Positions 1 to 7,674 of a stretch of 17,126 nt of DNA are shown one piece after another (the stretch's first letter is position 1; the number at the start of each line of letters is the position of its first letter). This DNA is from CAYUCE01 sp964443275 (GTDB lineage Bacteria > Bipolaricaulota > Bipolaricaulia > CAYUCE01): assembly GCA_964443275.1 (NCBI GenBank), contig CAYUCE010000039.1, positions 1 through 17,126 on the forward strand, written 5' to 3'. Below the pieces are notes generated by a model that searched no databases, was not told where the DNA came from, and saw nothing but the letters and a program-made list of their open reading frames with translations. The position numbers and the translations under genes are program-made.

Positions 1-1618
1 TTCCTGATGGCTTAAATAACAGGGCTTCACAACTGAGATGATCTTTTTGTAAAATCCTCTCCTGTTTGGGATATCCAGCAACTAAGGTATGTGTTGAAGG
101 TTTCTCGATCGCATTTCGGTCCAAAAATGCGCTAAGCCAAGAGGATTTTCGCAGGTATCCGTAATCAAGAGCAAAGTTAAAATAGGCTTCACCGAGCGTG
201 GAGTCATGCTGCTTTAATGCCTCATCTACTGCTTCTAATGGAGGATGTTTGACCGCCATCCTCTTCCAGGTATCCTTGATTAAATCTGCGCCGTATTTAT
301 CCGCAAGGAACTGCACGAAGGTTGCTGCAAGATAACGGTGATATCCCTCATAGCTATCTAAAGGTAATTCTAGAAAAGGTACTTTTTCATGGTTATAAAA
401 TCTTTCATATTCCTGGTAAGCCTCGTATGCATCAGAGGAATCAAGTGTTTTAGCTCCTATCCAAGTGGCCGTTGCTTCTGCCCACCAGTGGAATGGATAT
501 AGCTCATTTTTGGTGTGAGGATTTAAATAACCATTTATTTGCACTACATGGAAAAATTCGTGAGCGGGGGTAGCTTCAGCTACAATTTCTTCAATATATG
601 GATTGATATAAATATTGTAGTCCAAATAATCTAAGTACCGCTCAAGAAAACCGTATCGGTCAACTTCTCCAGCGCCACTTAGATCCTTAATCCACACATG
701 TATTTTCTTTCCAGTCAAAGTAGTTATAGGTATCTCATAATCTAATTGGTCAATAACCAGAGACCAAGCTGATTCCAACCGGTTTCCAACTTTTTCCACA
801 ATATTGCTTTGGGCGGTGATGGGAATTATCTTGAAATGCTCTGTCTCAACAGGAAGAAATGGTAATGTGAAATTAAGAACTGTCAATTTGCTGAAATGTC
901 TGGTGCTAACCCTTAAGGCTTTCCTCTCACTATCTAATTCCCCACCGATGGGAATCCAAGTATTCCCATCCCAGTAGGCTGCCCCCAAAAGTTTCTTACT
1001 GTCCTCTTTAGAAGGTAATTCTTTAGTCAAGGGTATTGTAAGGGTAGCTGACTCTCTAAGTATCCTATCTCCAGAGGAAGTGATCTCATAAACTTTACTT
1101 GCAAATTCTGCGTTCTCATGCGGGGGTGGCGGGTTAGAATCTTCTGAGATTTCAAATTTCGTATCTTGGTTTACTGCATTGGAGGGAATTTCCAATTTTA
1201 CTTCACTCGGACCCTCGACTTGACCACCTTCAGTACCAATAACTGTCTCCCTAGCTGATTCTTCTTTTACCGACTCCTTTTCGGCTTGCCTGATGGGCAT
1301 CAACTGAACATCCAGGATTATCTCTTTACCTGCCTTTACTTCTATCTCCCGTGTATAATTTTGATAACCGTCGGCTGTAACTTTCACATCGTAAGATCCA
1401 ATTGGAATCCCGGTCATCTCATAGGAACCATCTGATTCAACTCGAATTGACTTATCAGCCGCAGCAATGGTAGCAGAGGCAATGGGATTTTTAGTAGCTT
1501 GGTCAAAGACTGTACCAGTTATGGAACCTGTTTTTTTCTTACACCCAGATAAGAATAATAAAGATAAGATTAGAAAACAGATAGTGAGGATGGAACCAAA
1601 TCTTCTTAACTCCTCCAT
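1..1618 (-). CDS. Secreted lipoprotein metallopeptidase (gluzincin-like), C-terminus cut by window edge
   Basis: The frame is open from an ATG at 1618 to the left edge (539 full codons), so the C-terminus is missing. The N-terminus is a lipoprotein signal with lipobox LSGC (Cys26). Residues about 30-107 look like a carboxypeptidase-regulatory-like beta-sandwich (GSITGTV... DGSYEMTGIPIGSYDV). Residues about 128-248 resemble a ZU5-like domain (GGQV, IPSNAV, then YWDGNTWIP and a closing HFSKLTV). Residues from about 255 form a peptidase-like domain with HEFFH at 353-357 and WWAEAT at 378-383, where Glu381 is a likely third zinc ligand. This suggests a zinc peptidase anchored on the outer face of the cytoplasmic membrane or in the envelope. 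A G-rich stretch (AAGGGGG) just before the ATG could serve as ribosome binding site. The domain calls are by motif and the substrate is unknown. Confidence 0.75.
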   Translation of the reverse strand, partial: MEELRRFGSILTICFLILSLLFLSGCKKKTGSITGTVFDQATKNPIASATIAAADKSIRVESDGSYEMTGIPIGSYDVKVTADGYQNYTREIEVKAGKEIILDVQLMPIRQAEKESVKEESARETVIGTEGGQVEGPSEVKLEIPSNAVNQDTKFEISEDSNPPPPHENAEFASKVYEITSSGDRILRESATLTIPLTKELPSKEDSKKLLGAAYWDGNTWIPIGGELDSERKALRVSTRHFSKLTVLNFTLPFLPVETEHFKIIPITAQSNIVEKVGNRLESAWSLVIDQLDYEIPITTLTGKKIHVWIKDLSGAGEVDRYGFLERYLDYLDYNIYINPYIEEIVAEATPAHEFFHVVQINGYLNPHTKNELYPFHWWAEATATWIGAKTLDSSDAYEAYQEYERFYNHEKVPFLELPLDSYEGYHRYLAATFVQFLADKYGADLIKDTWKRMAVKHPPLEAVDEALKQHDSTLGEAYFNFALDYGYLRKSSWLSAFLDRNAIEKPSTHTLVAGYPKQERILQKDHLSCEALLFKPSG

Positions 1619-1991
1619 TCTATCGGCCCCCTTGAGGATTTTATCTTGGTCATAACGGATGGCGTTTAAAAAGAGGCGATTAATACGAAAGCATCTGTTT
1701 AATCAGAGAATAAGTCAAATTAGATAGAAAGTCAAATTTTTGTGAATCTCTTCTAAACTTTGGCGCAGTCAAGCTTCATCTAGTATTAGTCTGACTCACT
1801 CTGTAGTTTATCTTGCGGAATAGACTTTAGAGGAGTTTTCTTTTAACTCAGGGAGGGGAATTGAAAGTATAGATCGAATAGTATTTGTCCCTCTTTACTT
1901 AGGTTCCTTTTATTTGATGTCGTTTACTTACCCGTACTTACCCGGGAAAGTTACCGCCGATAGTAGCTGAAACGATCTCAAATAACTTTTC
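1619..1991. other. Intergenic region upstream of the metallopeptidase gene
   Basis: This 373-base gap lies between the end of the methyltransferase gene and the start of the metallopeptidase gene, both on the minus strand. It holds a candidate minus-strand promoter (1707-1735) and a perfect tandem duplication of a 10-base unit (1925-1934 and 1935-1944). No convincing gene, RNA or terminator was seen in it. Confidence 0.5.
1707..1735 (-). promoter_or_regulatory. Candidate promoter of the metallopeptidase lipoprotein gene
   Basis: On the minus strand TTGACT (1735-1730) is separated by 17 bases from TATTCT (1712-1707). This fits the housekeeping sigma consensus at 5 of 6 and 4 of 6 positions with ideal spacing. 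Transcription would start near 1700 and give a leader of about 80 bases before the ATG at 1618. Confidence 0.4.
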
Positions 1992-2747
1992 TTACTTGCT
2001 CTTTTGAGCAATAAACCACACTCGCCCGCTTTTGTCGTCCGGTTCAGTTTTCATCTGAAGATTATCCCAGCAGGCTAGCTCTTCTAAACCGGCGGCTTGC
2101 AAGCAATTTCTTATATCATGGAGTGGATATCCCCGCTCTCTATGCTCTTCTTCTATTTTGGTCCATTGGTCGGATTCCATTATAAAGCCGATAATTTTTA
2201 AGGAAGCAATATTGCTTTCCGAATTGAATGAAGTACGATGTACTTCGAAAACTTTTGAATTATCCTGCTGAACGTAGCAAGGAGGGTTCTGCCATTCTAC
2301 TTCCAAACCGTAAATTGTATTCATATCGAAGATAAAGAGGCCTTTTTCAGGTAACACATTGCTTACCCCTTGGAAAGTTTCCTTTAATTCTTCCAAATCC
2401 AACAGGTAGTTTAAACTGTCAAACCAACAGGTGACCAGATCAAAGCTGTGATTGAAGGAGAGCTTCCTCATGTCCCCGGTGACAAAAGGGACATCAACCC
2501 CTTCTTCTTTCGCTTTTTTGCGGGCAAAGTGTAGCATCTGCGGGGACCGATCAAGCCCGGTGACCTTATATCCCAAACCGGCCATTTTAACGGCAAAGGT
2601 CCCCTCCCCGCAAGCCAAGTCAAGAATGGTTTCAGGATGCATTGAAAATTTACCTAACACATCCGGAAGCAGGTCCGCCATCCGGGCGCTGAATCGATCA
2701 TATTCACCTTGTGCATAAAGCGAGGCAAATTTTTCATAGATACTCAT
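1992..2747 (-). CDS. SAM-dependent class I methyltransferase
   Basis: The 251-residue protein has the class I (Rossmann) methyltransferase signature: motif I ILDLACGEGT at residues 41-50, an acidic residue at the end of strand 2 (GLDRSP, Asp66) that should bind the SAM ribose, GDMRKL at 91-96, and FDLVTCWFDSLNYL at about 102-114. An ATG 15 bases upstream (2762) is also in frame, but the one at 2747 is preferred because a run of six G plus A lies 6 bases before it and fits a ribosome binding site. The protein should be a soluble cytoplasmic enzyme; the acceptor substrate cannot be told from sequence. The gene stands alone on the minus strand, divergent from the propeller lipoprotein gene. Confidence 0.85.
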   Translation of the reverse strand: MSIYEKFASLYAQGEYDRFSARMADLLPDVLGKFSMHPETILDLACGEGTFAVKMAGLGYKVTGLDRSPQMLHFARKKAKEEGVDVPFVTGDMRKLSFNHSFDLVTCWFDSLNYLLDLEELKETFQGVSNVLPEKGLFIFDMNTIYGLEVEWQNPPCYVQQDNSKVFEVHRTSFNSESNIASLKIIGFIMESDQWTKIEEEHRERGYPLHDIRNCLQAAGLEELACWDNLQMKTEPDDKSGRVWFIAQKSK

Positions 2748-2987
2748 CTTTTGTCCCCCCATTTTACAATATGACCTCCATACTTATGGTGGACGATAAA
2801 ACACGCTTGCCCAAACCGCCCGTATTTTTATTAGGATGAACTGCTCCAGCTTAGATCCAAACTGCCCTGTTCCCATATCCGATTCTATTATCTAATCAGA
2901 TAAAAGCCAAGTGGAGTTAAATTCTCTGCACCTATATTGATCCGGATATTTTAGCCCCCCGAGGTTTCAATCAGATTTTCAAAAAAT

Positions 2988-3016
2988 TTGACTTACCGGC
3001 TAATTACTATTAATAT
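2988..3016 (+). promoter_or_regulatory. Candidate promoter placed for a leaderless mRNA
   Basis: TTGACT (2988-2993), a 17-base spacer and TAATAT (3011-3016) form a sigma-type promoter whose -10 box ends only 6 bases before the ATG at 3023. Transcription would begin at or next to the start codon. The gene also has no Shine-Dalgarno sequence, which is consistent. Confidence 0.45.
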
Positions 3017-3022
3017 TCAGCC

Positions 3023-4099
3023 ATGAAATTTAAAATTTTGCTAATAGGGCTTGTTTTATTTTTAGGCGGTTGTATTTTCCCCTTTAACAGACCGGCGGTG
3101 GGGCCGGAGGGGACAATCGCTCTTTTCGTAAACCAGGAAGGCAAGTATGACTTCTTTGCCCAAAGTGGGACCCTGGCCTTAGTTCGGGATGGGAGAATCT
3201 CACTTCTTGAAAACGCCACTATCGAGACCGGAGGAGGCTCTATTGCTTGGTCACCAGAGGGCGATGAACTTATCTACTTGGAGATGGAGCCAAGCGAGCT
3301 GGGGTTACCTGAGACCTGGAAATTACAGCTTGTCAAACCTCAAACCAGCTCAGAGAAAGTCACTCTTCTTACTTCCCCGGAGCCGATATTAAACCCCGCC
3401 TTTACACCGGAAGGTGACATTACTTACTTGCGGGGAAGCGAGGAAGAGGAGATCATCCATCTTTTCGTCTATGACCGAGCGAAAGACGCCCATTTACCAA
3501 TGCTTGAAGATGTGTTAAGTTACAGATACTCCAGTTCGAAGGCTACCTTAGCGGTGATCCGGACTAAGGGTAAAGAGGATTTACAGTTAGCCACCGTTTC
3601 AACCTATAACCCGGATAACGAAGAAATAACTGAGCTGGCAAAGTTTTACCTATCCAAGGAAATGCAGGAGACTTTTCTTATGCTGCCCGCTTTCTTCCTT
3701 TGGGATATAGACACCTCAGGTAAATGGATAGCCTTGACCCTTTATGATCGGATATTGATCGAACCGGAAGTAACAGGCGGTGAACCCTCTCTATATTTAA
3801 TCAATACAGAGGAAGAAACCGGTGAGCAAATTGCCGCTATTGGTGCTATGCCCGTCTTTTCCCCAGATGGAAATTTTCTTGTTTACATAGGTTCTGCAAA
3901 GGAAGAAAAGGACCAGCAAATTACCTGTATCTATAATCTACAAACAGGCCAGCAGGAACAGATCGAGGGAAGCCTAGGTACATCCGGCCTGTTTTGGATT
4001 GATAAACAAAGCTTAGGTATTATTTTTGAAACCGACGAGGGCTATCGAATAGCCAAATACCTTCTGGACACCGATCAGTGGGAACCCCTGTTCCCCTGA
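3023..4099 (+). CDS. Lipoprotein with TolB/PD40-type beta-propeller repeats
   Basis: The 358-residue protein begins with a lipoprotein signal peptide ending in lipobox LGGC (Cys17), so it should be lipid-anchored outside the cytoplasm. The rest has repeated WD40-like (PD40) blades of the TolB type: SIAWSPEGDELIYL at 73-86, PAFTPEGDITYL at 125-136 and PVFSPDGNFLVYIG at 277-290, plus weaker blades between. Such propellers usually mediate binding rather than catalysis, and no catalytic motif is visible. No ribosome binding site precedes the ATG; instead a promoter -10 box sits directly before it. The gene is convergent with the PurF-like gene and its specific role is unknown. Confidence 0.8.
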   Translation: MKFKILLIGLVLFLGGCIFPFNRPAVGPEGTIALFVNQEGKYDFFAQSGTLALVRDGRISLLENATIETGGGSIAWSPEGDELIYLEMEPSELGLPETWKLQLVKPQTSSEKVTLLTSPEPILNPAFTPEGDITYLRGSEEEEIIHLFVYDRAKDAHLPMLEDVLSYRYSSSKATLAVIRTKGKEDLQLATVSTYNPDNEEITELAKFYLSKEMQETFLMLPAFFLWDIDTSGKWIALTLYDRILIEPEVTGGEPSLYLINTEEETGEQIAAIGAMPVFSPDGNFLVYIGSAKEEKDQQITCIYNLQTGQQEQIEGSLGTSGLFWIDKQSLGIIFETDEGYRIAKYLLDTDQWEPLFP

Positions 4100-4163
4100 G
4101 GTTCTTACCTGCGGTAGGTTTAAAGACCGGGATCAAATCAAAGAAATCCACCCCAAAAGCTAG

Positions 4164-5759
4164 CTACCTGTCGATTGATGGTAATTCGATCCTGTTTTCC
4201 TTTAAGTATTTATAAACCCAATCTTTGCAAAAGTTTTGGCCGCTATTTCCTACATTAGCCGGACACAAATAGTTGTACTCTCCGGTAAAACACCCAGTGC
4301 AAAAATCTCCTTCAATGATCCCTTCTAAAATTTGGATAATTCTCTTTGGACTCACATAACCCACATGATCAAACTTGACCTGGCCAAATTCCTCATGCTC
4401 ATATCCTTCCTTAAGCTTTTCCTCAAGCGGTGAATGATCACGGACAAATTCCTTCAAATCAAAGGAATCCAGCCTTTTCACCAAAGGTTGAGAGTAATCG
4501 ATGGCGATACCGGCGTAGCAAGGACCGGTTATAGGAGGCCAGGCAGAAATAAACCTCACCTCTTTAGCACCGGCATTTTTTTCCAGATGGGAAATCCAAG
4601 CGGAGACATTGCCCCTGACAATGGAATCATCAACGTTAACCACCACGGAACCCTTAGCATCGTAGGGACTTATCTCAAATTTTTCCCTCAATTTGGCTGC
4701 AATCTTGGAAGTAGGCAAAATGAAAGATCGAACTGCATTCCCCGTTTTTCTGTAGATTATTTCGGACAAGCGAATACTGGGGGTCTTCCTCAGGGCTTCT
4801 TGAGCATATCCTCTGGCCGCGCTGATTCCCGATTTGGGCACCGCGGTCACTACGGCATCGGGAGGGGGGGGATGCTCGTGAAAAACTGCCTTCCCAAACT
4901 CCTCCCGTATGGAATTAATACTCCTACCGTGCATTATAGAGTTAGGCTCCTGAAAATAGGCGTACTCAAAAGGACATTCTCCTCTCCATCCAACTGGGGA
5001 AAGTTCCTTCCTTAAATCTATCTCATCCCACCTTTCTTTTTTGAAATCGTAGATACCGATTGAGCCCGGTGGTATAGGCTCGATTTTCTCATAAGGTAGA
5101 TCAAGATTGGTAGTGATGGGCTTAGTTTCAGAGGTAAAAAGGACCGTATTATCAAAGTAAGTTCTGTAAAGAGGTCTCATCCCCTCTCTTATATAAAAAA
5201 AATATGAGTCGTTCCTGTCATGTAAAAACCCCAAGATGGTAAATCCCCCAAAGGGAAAAGCTTGAGTATAAAATTTTCTACAAGTTTCAGCTAGGTTCCC
5301 GGTCTCCTTGAATATCTTTAATATCTTCCCACAGGCATCGGAAGTATCCGTAGTTGAATCATCGAACTTAATCCCCATATTTTCGCCCATCTGTCGCCAC
5401 TTTTGAGTAAAGGATAGCTCACCGTTCATGACCAAAAATAATTTTGTGTCTTTGAAGCTAGCCCCCACCGGGTGAATATTAGAGAGGAGTCTCTCCCCGG
5501 CCGTAGCATATCTGGTATGCCCTAAAATACACTGAGGACTTTCCACAATATCTAGTTGGCTAACTCGAGGTGGGTGATTGCCGGCAGTGCCGAGCCATTT
5601 CTCAACCTGGTATTTTCCGTCCTTGGCAATTAAAAGTCCTGTCCCATCGTCGCCCCTATTTTTGGAATCATCCAACAATTTAAGAGAGAGGTTAAAAAGA
5701 AGTTGGGGGGGATCTGCTTTCAAGGCAGGGTCTAAAAGTCCCACTACTCCGCAACTCAT
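4164..5759 (-). CDS. Amidophosphoribosyltransferase-like protein (PurF family)
   Basis: The 531-residue protein has the PurF layout. The N-terminal class II glutamine amidotransferase domain shows Cys3 in SCGVVG, HTRYATAG at 81-88, NGEL at 112-115 and REGMRPL at 191-197. The C-terminal phosphoribosyltransferase domain shows VPKSG at 307-311 and the PRPP loop NVDDSIVRGN at 375-384. Cys262, Cys414 and the pair Cys487/Cys490 match in order and context the four [4Fe-4S] ligands of Bacillus-type PurF. PurF catalyses the first step of purine synthesis (PRPP plus glutamine to phosphoribosylamine). However, the protein is longer than usual PurF (about 470-505), the usual HRGQ motif reads NRGDD, and no other pur gene is near, so a divergent paralogue is possible. 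An in-frame TGA at 5768-5766 fixes the start. Confidence 0.75.
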   Translation of the reverse strand: MSCGVVGLLDPALKADPPQLLFNLSLKLLDDSKNRGDDGTGLLIAKDGKYQVEKWLGTAGNHPPRVSQLDIVESPQCILGHTRYATAGERLLSNIHPVGASFKDTKLFLVMNGELSFTQKWRQMGENMGIKFDDSTTDTSDACGKILKIFKETGNLAETCRKFYTQAFPFGGFTILGFLHDRNDSYFFYIREGMRPLYRTYFDNTVLFTSETKPITTNLDLPYEKIEPIPPGSIGIYDFKKERWDEIDLRKELSPVGWRGECPFEYAYFQEPNSIMHGRSINSIREEFGKAVFHEHPPPPDAVVTAVPKSGISAARGYAQEALRKTPSIRLSEIIYRKTGNAVRSFILPTSKIAAKLREKFEISPYDAKGSVVVNVDDSIVRGNVSAWISHLEKNAGAKEVRFISAWPPITGPCYAGIAIDYSQPLVKRLDSFDLKEFVRDHSPLEEKLKEGYEHEEFGQVKFDHVGYVSPKRIIQILEGIIEGDFCTGCFTGEYNYLCPANVGNSGQNFCKDWVYKYLKENRIELPSIDR

Positions 5760-5815
5760 ATATAATCACAAATGCGATTTTAGAAAACGCCCCCCTTATT
5801 TGCAAACCCCAAAGC

Positions 5816-6259
5816 TTAATTTTTAGATGGGGGAAAGAGAAACGATGTAGAGTGAGTATATTCCTTTCTGGCCTCAACAACTCTTCTTCTGTATTCCGTG
5901 GAATCCACTCCCATTTCCTCCACACAAGAGGCCAGAAGATCTACCACATCCTCGAAGGGATTGAAACTCTCCTTCAGGCAGGAAGCTATTTCATAACCCA
6001 CCCGATGAGCTTGGCGCAAGATGGATAATATTTCCTCCTCATATACATCGAACCTTTCAGGCACTACAATTTCGAATTCGGTGCGGTCATATCCTCGAAG
6101 GGCAGGAATAATAGTTTTTTTGAGCATCCTGATTACCGAACTATATAATTCATCAATAAGTTCTCGGTCATCGAAAGATTTTATCTCTGTAAGCAAGGGG
6201 AAGAGCTTGTTAGATTTAATATCTGCCAGGGAATCTGCCTCAAAAGCATTATCTTCCAT
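5816..6259 (-). CDS. Hypothetical protein, 147 residues
   Basis: No family was recognised. The protein is acidic, appears mostly helical, and has no signal peptide or membrane segment, so it is probably cytoplasmic. It carries two cysteines (in ASCLKE and ASCVEEMG) that are not arranged as a metal site. An AAAGGAGGT sequence precedes the ATG, but about 14 bases away, which is longer than ideal. The stop lies 56 bases before the start of the PurF-like gene on the same strand, so the two may be cotranscribed, though the PurF-like gene may also have its own promoter. A real gene is likely because of its length, its neighbours and the lack of any competing frame of similar quality. Confidence 0.6.
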   Translation of the reverse strand: MEDNAFEADSLADIKSNKLFPLLTEIKSFDDRELIDELYSSVIRMLKKTIIPALRGYDRTEFEIVVPERFDVYEEEILSILRQAHRVGYEIASCLKESFNPFEDVVDLLASCVEEMGVDSTEYRRRVVEARKEYTHSTSFLFPPSKN

Positions 6260-6373
6260 AGTGTTTTCTTAGGACCTCCTTTGAATCTATAATCTCATAA
6301 AACTTTTAGTTTGTCTGTGGCCTAAATAACGAAAAAGGAGGTATCTATTTAGCCGCATGAAAACCTTTGGAAT

Positions 6374-6468
6374 GGCACAGAGGCCATCCCCTACATCTAG
6401 CGTATCATAAAAACGTAGGGTTGGGTGGCGTATCATAAAAACGTAGGGTTGGGCCTCTGTGCCCAACC
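6374..6468. repeat. Intergenic repeat element with nested inverted and tandem repeats
   Basis: A perfect 12-base inverted repeat (6374-6385 and 6452-6463) continues inward, after three mismatches, for six more pairs (6389-6394 with 6443-6448). Between the arms a 26-base unit occurs twice with no mismatch and a 28-base period (6400-6425 and 6428-6453). The right end also forms its own perfect hairpin: GGTTGGGC, loop CTCTGT, GCCCAACC (6447-6468). The element lies between the divergent hypothetical gene and smpB. It resembles dispersed REP/MITE-like palindromes, but other genomic copies cannot be seen here. Confidence 0.7.
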
Positions 6469-6479
6469 GAAAGATGCTC

Positions 6480-6507
6480 TTGAAAAGGCCAACAGACTTG
6501 TTAAAAT
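6480..6507 (+). promoter_or_regulatory. Candidate smpB promoter
   Basis: TTGAAA (6480-6485), a 16-base spacer and TAAAAT (6502-6507) match the housekeeping consensus at 5 of 6 positions in each box. The start point would be near 6514, leaving a leader of only about 11 bases. The repeat element ends 12 bases upstream of the -35 box. Confidence 0.4.
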
Positions 6508-6524
6508 TAAGTGAGTGAATAAAT

Positions 6525-6986
6525 ATGTCCAAAGCTGTAGCTACCAACAGAAAAGCTAGAAGAGATTATGAAATAGAGGAAGTTTACGAGGCGGGTATGG
6601 CCCTTACCGGGACCGAGGTAAAAAGCCTACGAGAAAATGGAGCCTCTCTAAAAGAGGGGTTTGCATTGGTCCAAGACGGGGAGGTTTACCTGTATGATGT
6701 ACATATTCCACCTTACAAGAAGGGTAATGTAGCCAATCATGACCCCACCAGAGAGCGCAAACTGCTTCTTAACAGGCGGGAAATAGATAGAATCAGAGGA
6801 AGGGTTACTCAAAAAGGATATGCCTTGGTGCCTCTGCGCATATATTTTAAAAGAGGGTATGCTAAAGTAGAACTGGGTTTGGGTAAAGGTCGGAAGAAAT
6901 ACGACAAGAGGGAAAAACTAAAAAAGAAGGATCAGGAAAGAAGAATCCAAAGAGAACTAAAAGATTTTGAGCGGGGAAGATATTGA
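6525..6986 (+). CDS. smpB: SsrA-binding protein SmpB
   Basis: SmpB binds tmRNA and brings it to stalled ribosomes for trans-translation. The 153-residue length is normal. Family motifs are clear: NRKARRDYEIEE near the N-terminus, EAGMALTGTEVKSLR at about 22-36, a central YKKGNVANHDPTRERKLLL, then PLRIYFKRGYAKVELGLG and the C-terminal GRKKYDKREKLKKKD. The C-terminal tail is very basic and ends in ERGRY, fitting the part that inserts into the ribosomal mRNA channel. There is no strong Shine-Dalgarno sequence before the ATG, only GTGAG about 10 bases upstream. No tmRNA gene (ssrA) is seen in the window. The gene appears to be transcribed alone. Confidence 0.96.
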   Translation: MSKAVATNRKARRDYEIEEVYEAGMALTGTEVKSLRENGASLKEGFALVQDGEVYLYDVHIPPYKKGNVANHDPTRERKLLLNRREIDRIRGRVTQKGYALVPLRIYFKRGYAKVELGLGKGRKKYDKREKLKKKDQERRIQRELKDFERGRY

Positions 6987-7087
6987 TTCGTCCACCCCAC
7001 CTTCCCTTTTTAACCAATCCTATAGATTAACCACCCGCCATTATTGTCGCTTTAAAATTCATTTTTTGATGTAAAATCCGGTTTCAC

Positions 7088-7117
7088 TTGCTACCATTAA
7101 GATATTAAGCCTATACT
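7088..7117 (+). promoter_or_regulatory. Candidate promoter for the CBS protein and antiporter genes
   Basis: TTGCTA (7088-7093), an 18-base spacer and TATACT (7112-7117) match the consensus at 4 and 5 of 6 positions. Transcription would start near 7124 with a leader of about 60 bases. Confidence 0.3.
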
Positions 7118-7184
7118 GAATAGTAGGAAAACTCTTACATGTTAGCCAGATATCTTTAAATACTTCCGTCTGAGAGGAGGAATG

Positions 7185-7631
7185 ATGCCGGAGAAAGTCA
7201 AGGTGAAAGACTTGCTTCCCCATGCAACCTCTAAGGTAGCCACTGTGAAACCGGATGATTCATTGGAAAAAGTCATCAGCAGTATGATTGATGATCCTCA
7301 GACTGAGGATGTGTACGTGGTTGATGACCAGGAAGCGGTGATCGGAGTAATTAACTTAAAAACGGTACTTAGGCATCTCTGTGTGGATTGCTTACCGGCT
7401 AGATCCAGCCCTCATAACGTACTGGATATCATTTCATCCGAGACTGCCCAAGATTTAATGGATAGAAAGCCGGTCTATGTTCATCCCCAAGACGACCTAA
7501 GGAGGGTCTTGGAGAAGATGCTCAGATACGATATCCTGGAAATTGCCGTGGTTGACGAAGATCGAAAGGTAATCGGTAACCTGAGAATTAAGGAGTTTAT
7601 CTGGCCTTGGATTCATGCAGAATTGGAGTAA
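7185..7631 (+). CDS. Two-CBS-domain protein
   Basis: The protein is 148 residues and consists almost only of a CBS-domain pair (Bateman module). The first runs from about residue 7 (VKDLLPHATSKVATVKPDDS) to about 65 with DVYVVDDQEAVIGVINLKTV. The second runs from about 85 with AQDLMDRKPVYVHPQDDL to about 143 with IAVVDEDRKVIGNLRIKEF. Such pairs bind adenosine nucleotides and commonly act as energy sensors. Two ATGs are adjacent (7182 and 7185); the second has better spacing from GAGGAGG. The antiporter gene starts 43 bases downstream, so the protein may regulate it; that is inference. The linker holds two cysteines (HLCVDCLP). Confidence 0.85.
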   Translation: MPEKVKVKDLLPHATSKVATVKPDDSLEKVISSMIDDPQTEDVYVVDDQEAVIGVINLKTVLRHLCVDCLPARSSPHNVLDIISSETAQDLMDRKPVYVHPQDDLRRVLEKMLRYDILEIAVVDEDRKVIGNLRIKEFIWPWIHAELE

Positions 7632-7674
7632 CTTTTAACCACCTTTACTTCAATTTAGCGGAAAATATCTCCAC

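Noticed and set aside
1467..1655. 62-codon plus-strand frame at the start of the metallopeptidase gene
   Set aside because: It is antisense to the signal peptide region of a well supported gene and has no features of its own.
1925..1944. 10-base perfect tandem duplication between the methyltransferase and peptidase genes
   Set aside because: Too short and isolated to suggest an operator or other function.
4434..5015. 193-codon plus-strand open frame antisense to the PurF-like gene
   Set aside because: It lies wholly inside a gene with clear family motifs, has no recognisable domain and looks like a shadow frame.
6322..6352. CTAAATA/TATTTAG 7-base inverted repeat near the hypothetical gene
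   Set aside because: Short AT-rich arms with a 17-base loop can arise by chance; no partner site was found.
6357..6410. 17-codon plus-strand frame after AAAGGAGGT upstream of smpB
   Set aside because: The GGAGGT is about 14 bases from the ATG, and the frame runs into the repeat element; nothing else supports translation.
6400..6453. Possible CRISPR array from two exact 26-base repeats
   Set aside because: Only two copies, separated by 2 bases, so there are no spacers; it is a tandem duplication.
6287..6547. 86-codon minus-strand open frame across the intergenic repeat
   Set aside because: It runs through the repeat element and into the start of smpB, and has no family resemblance.
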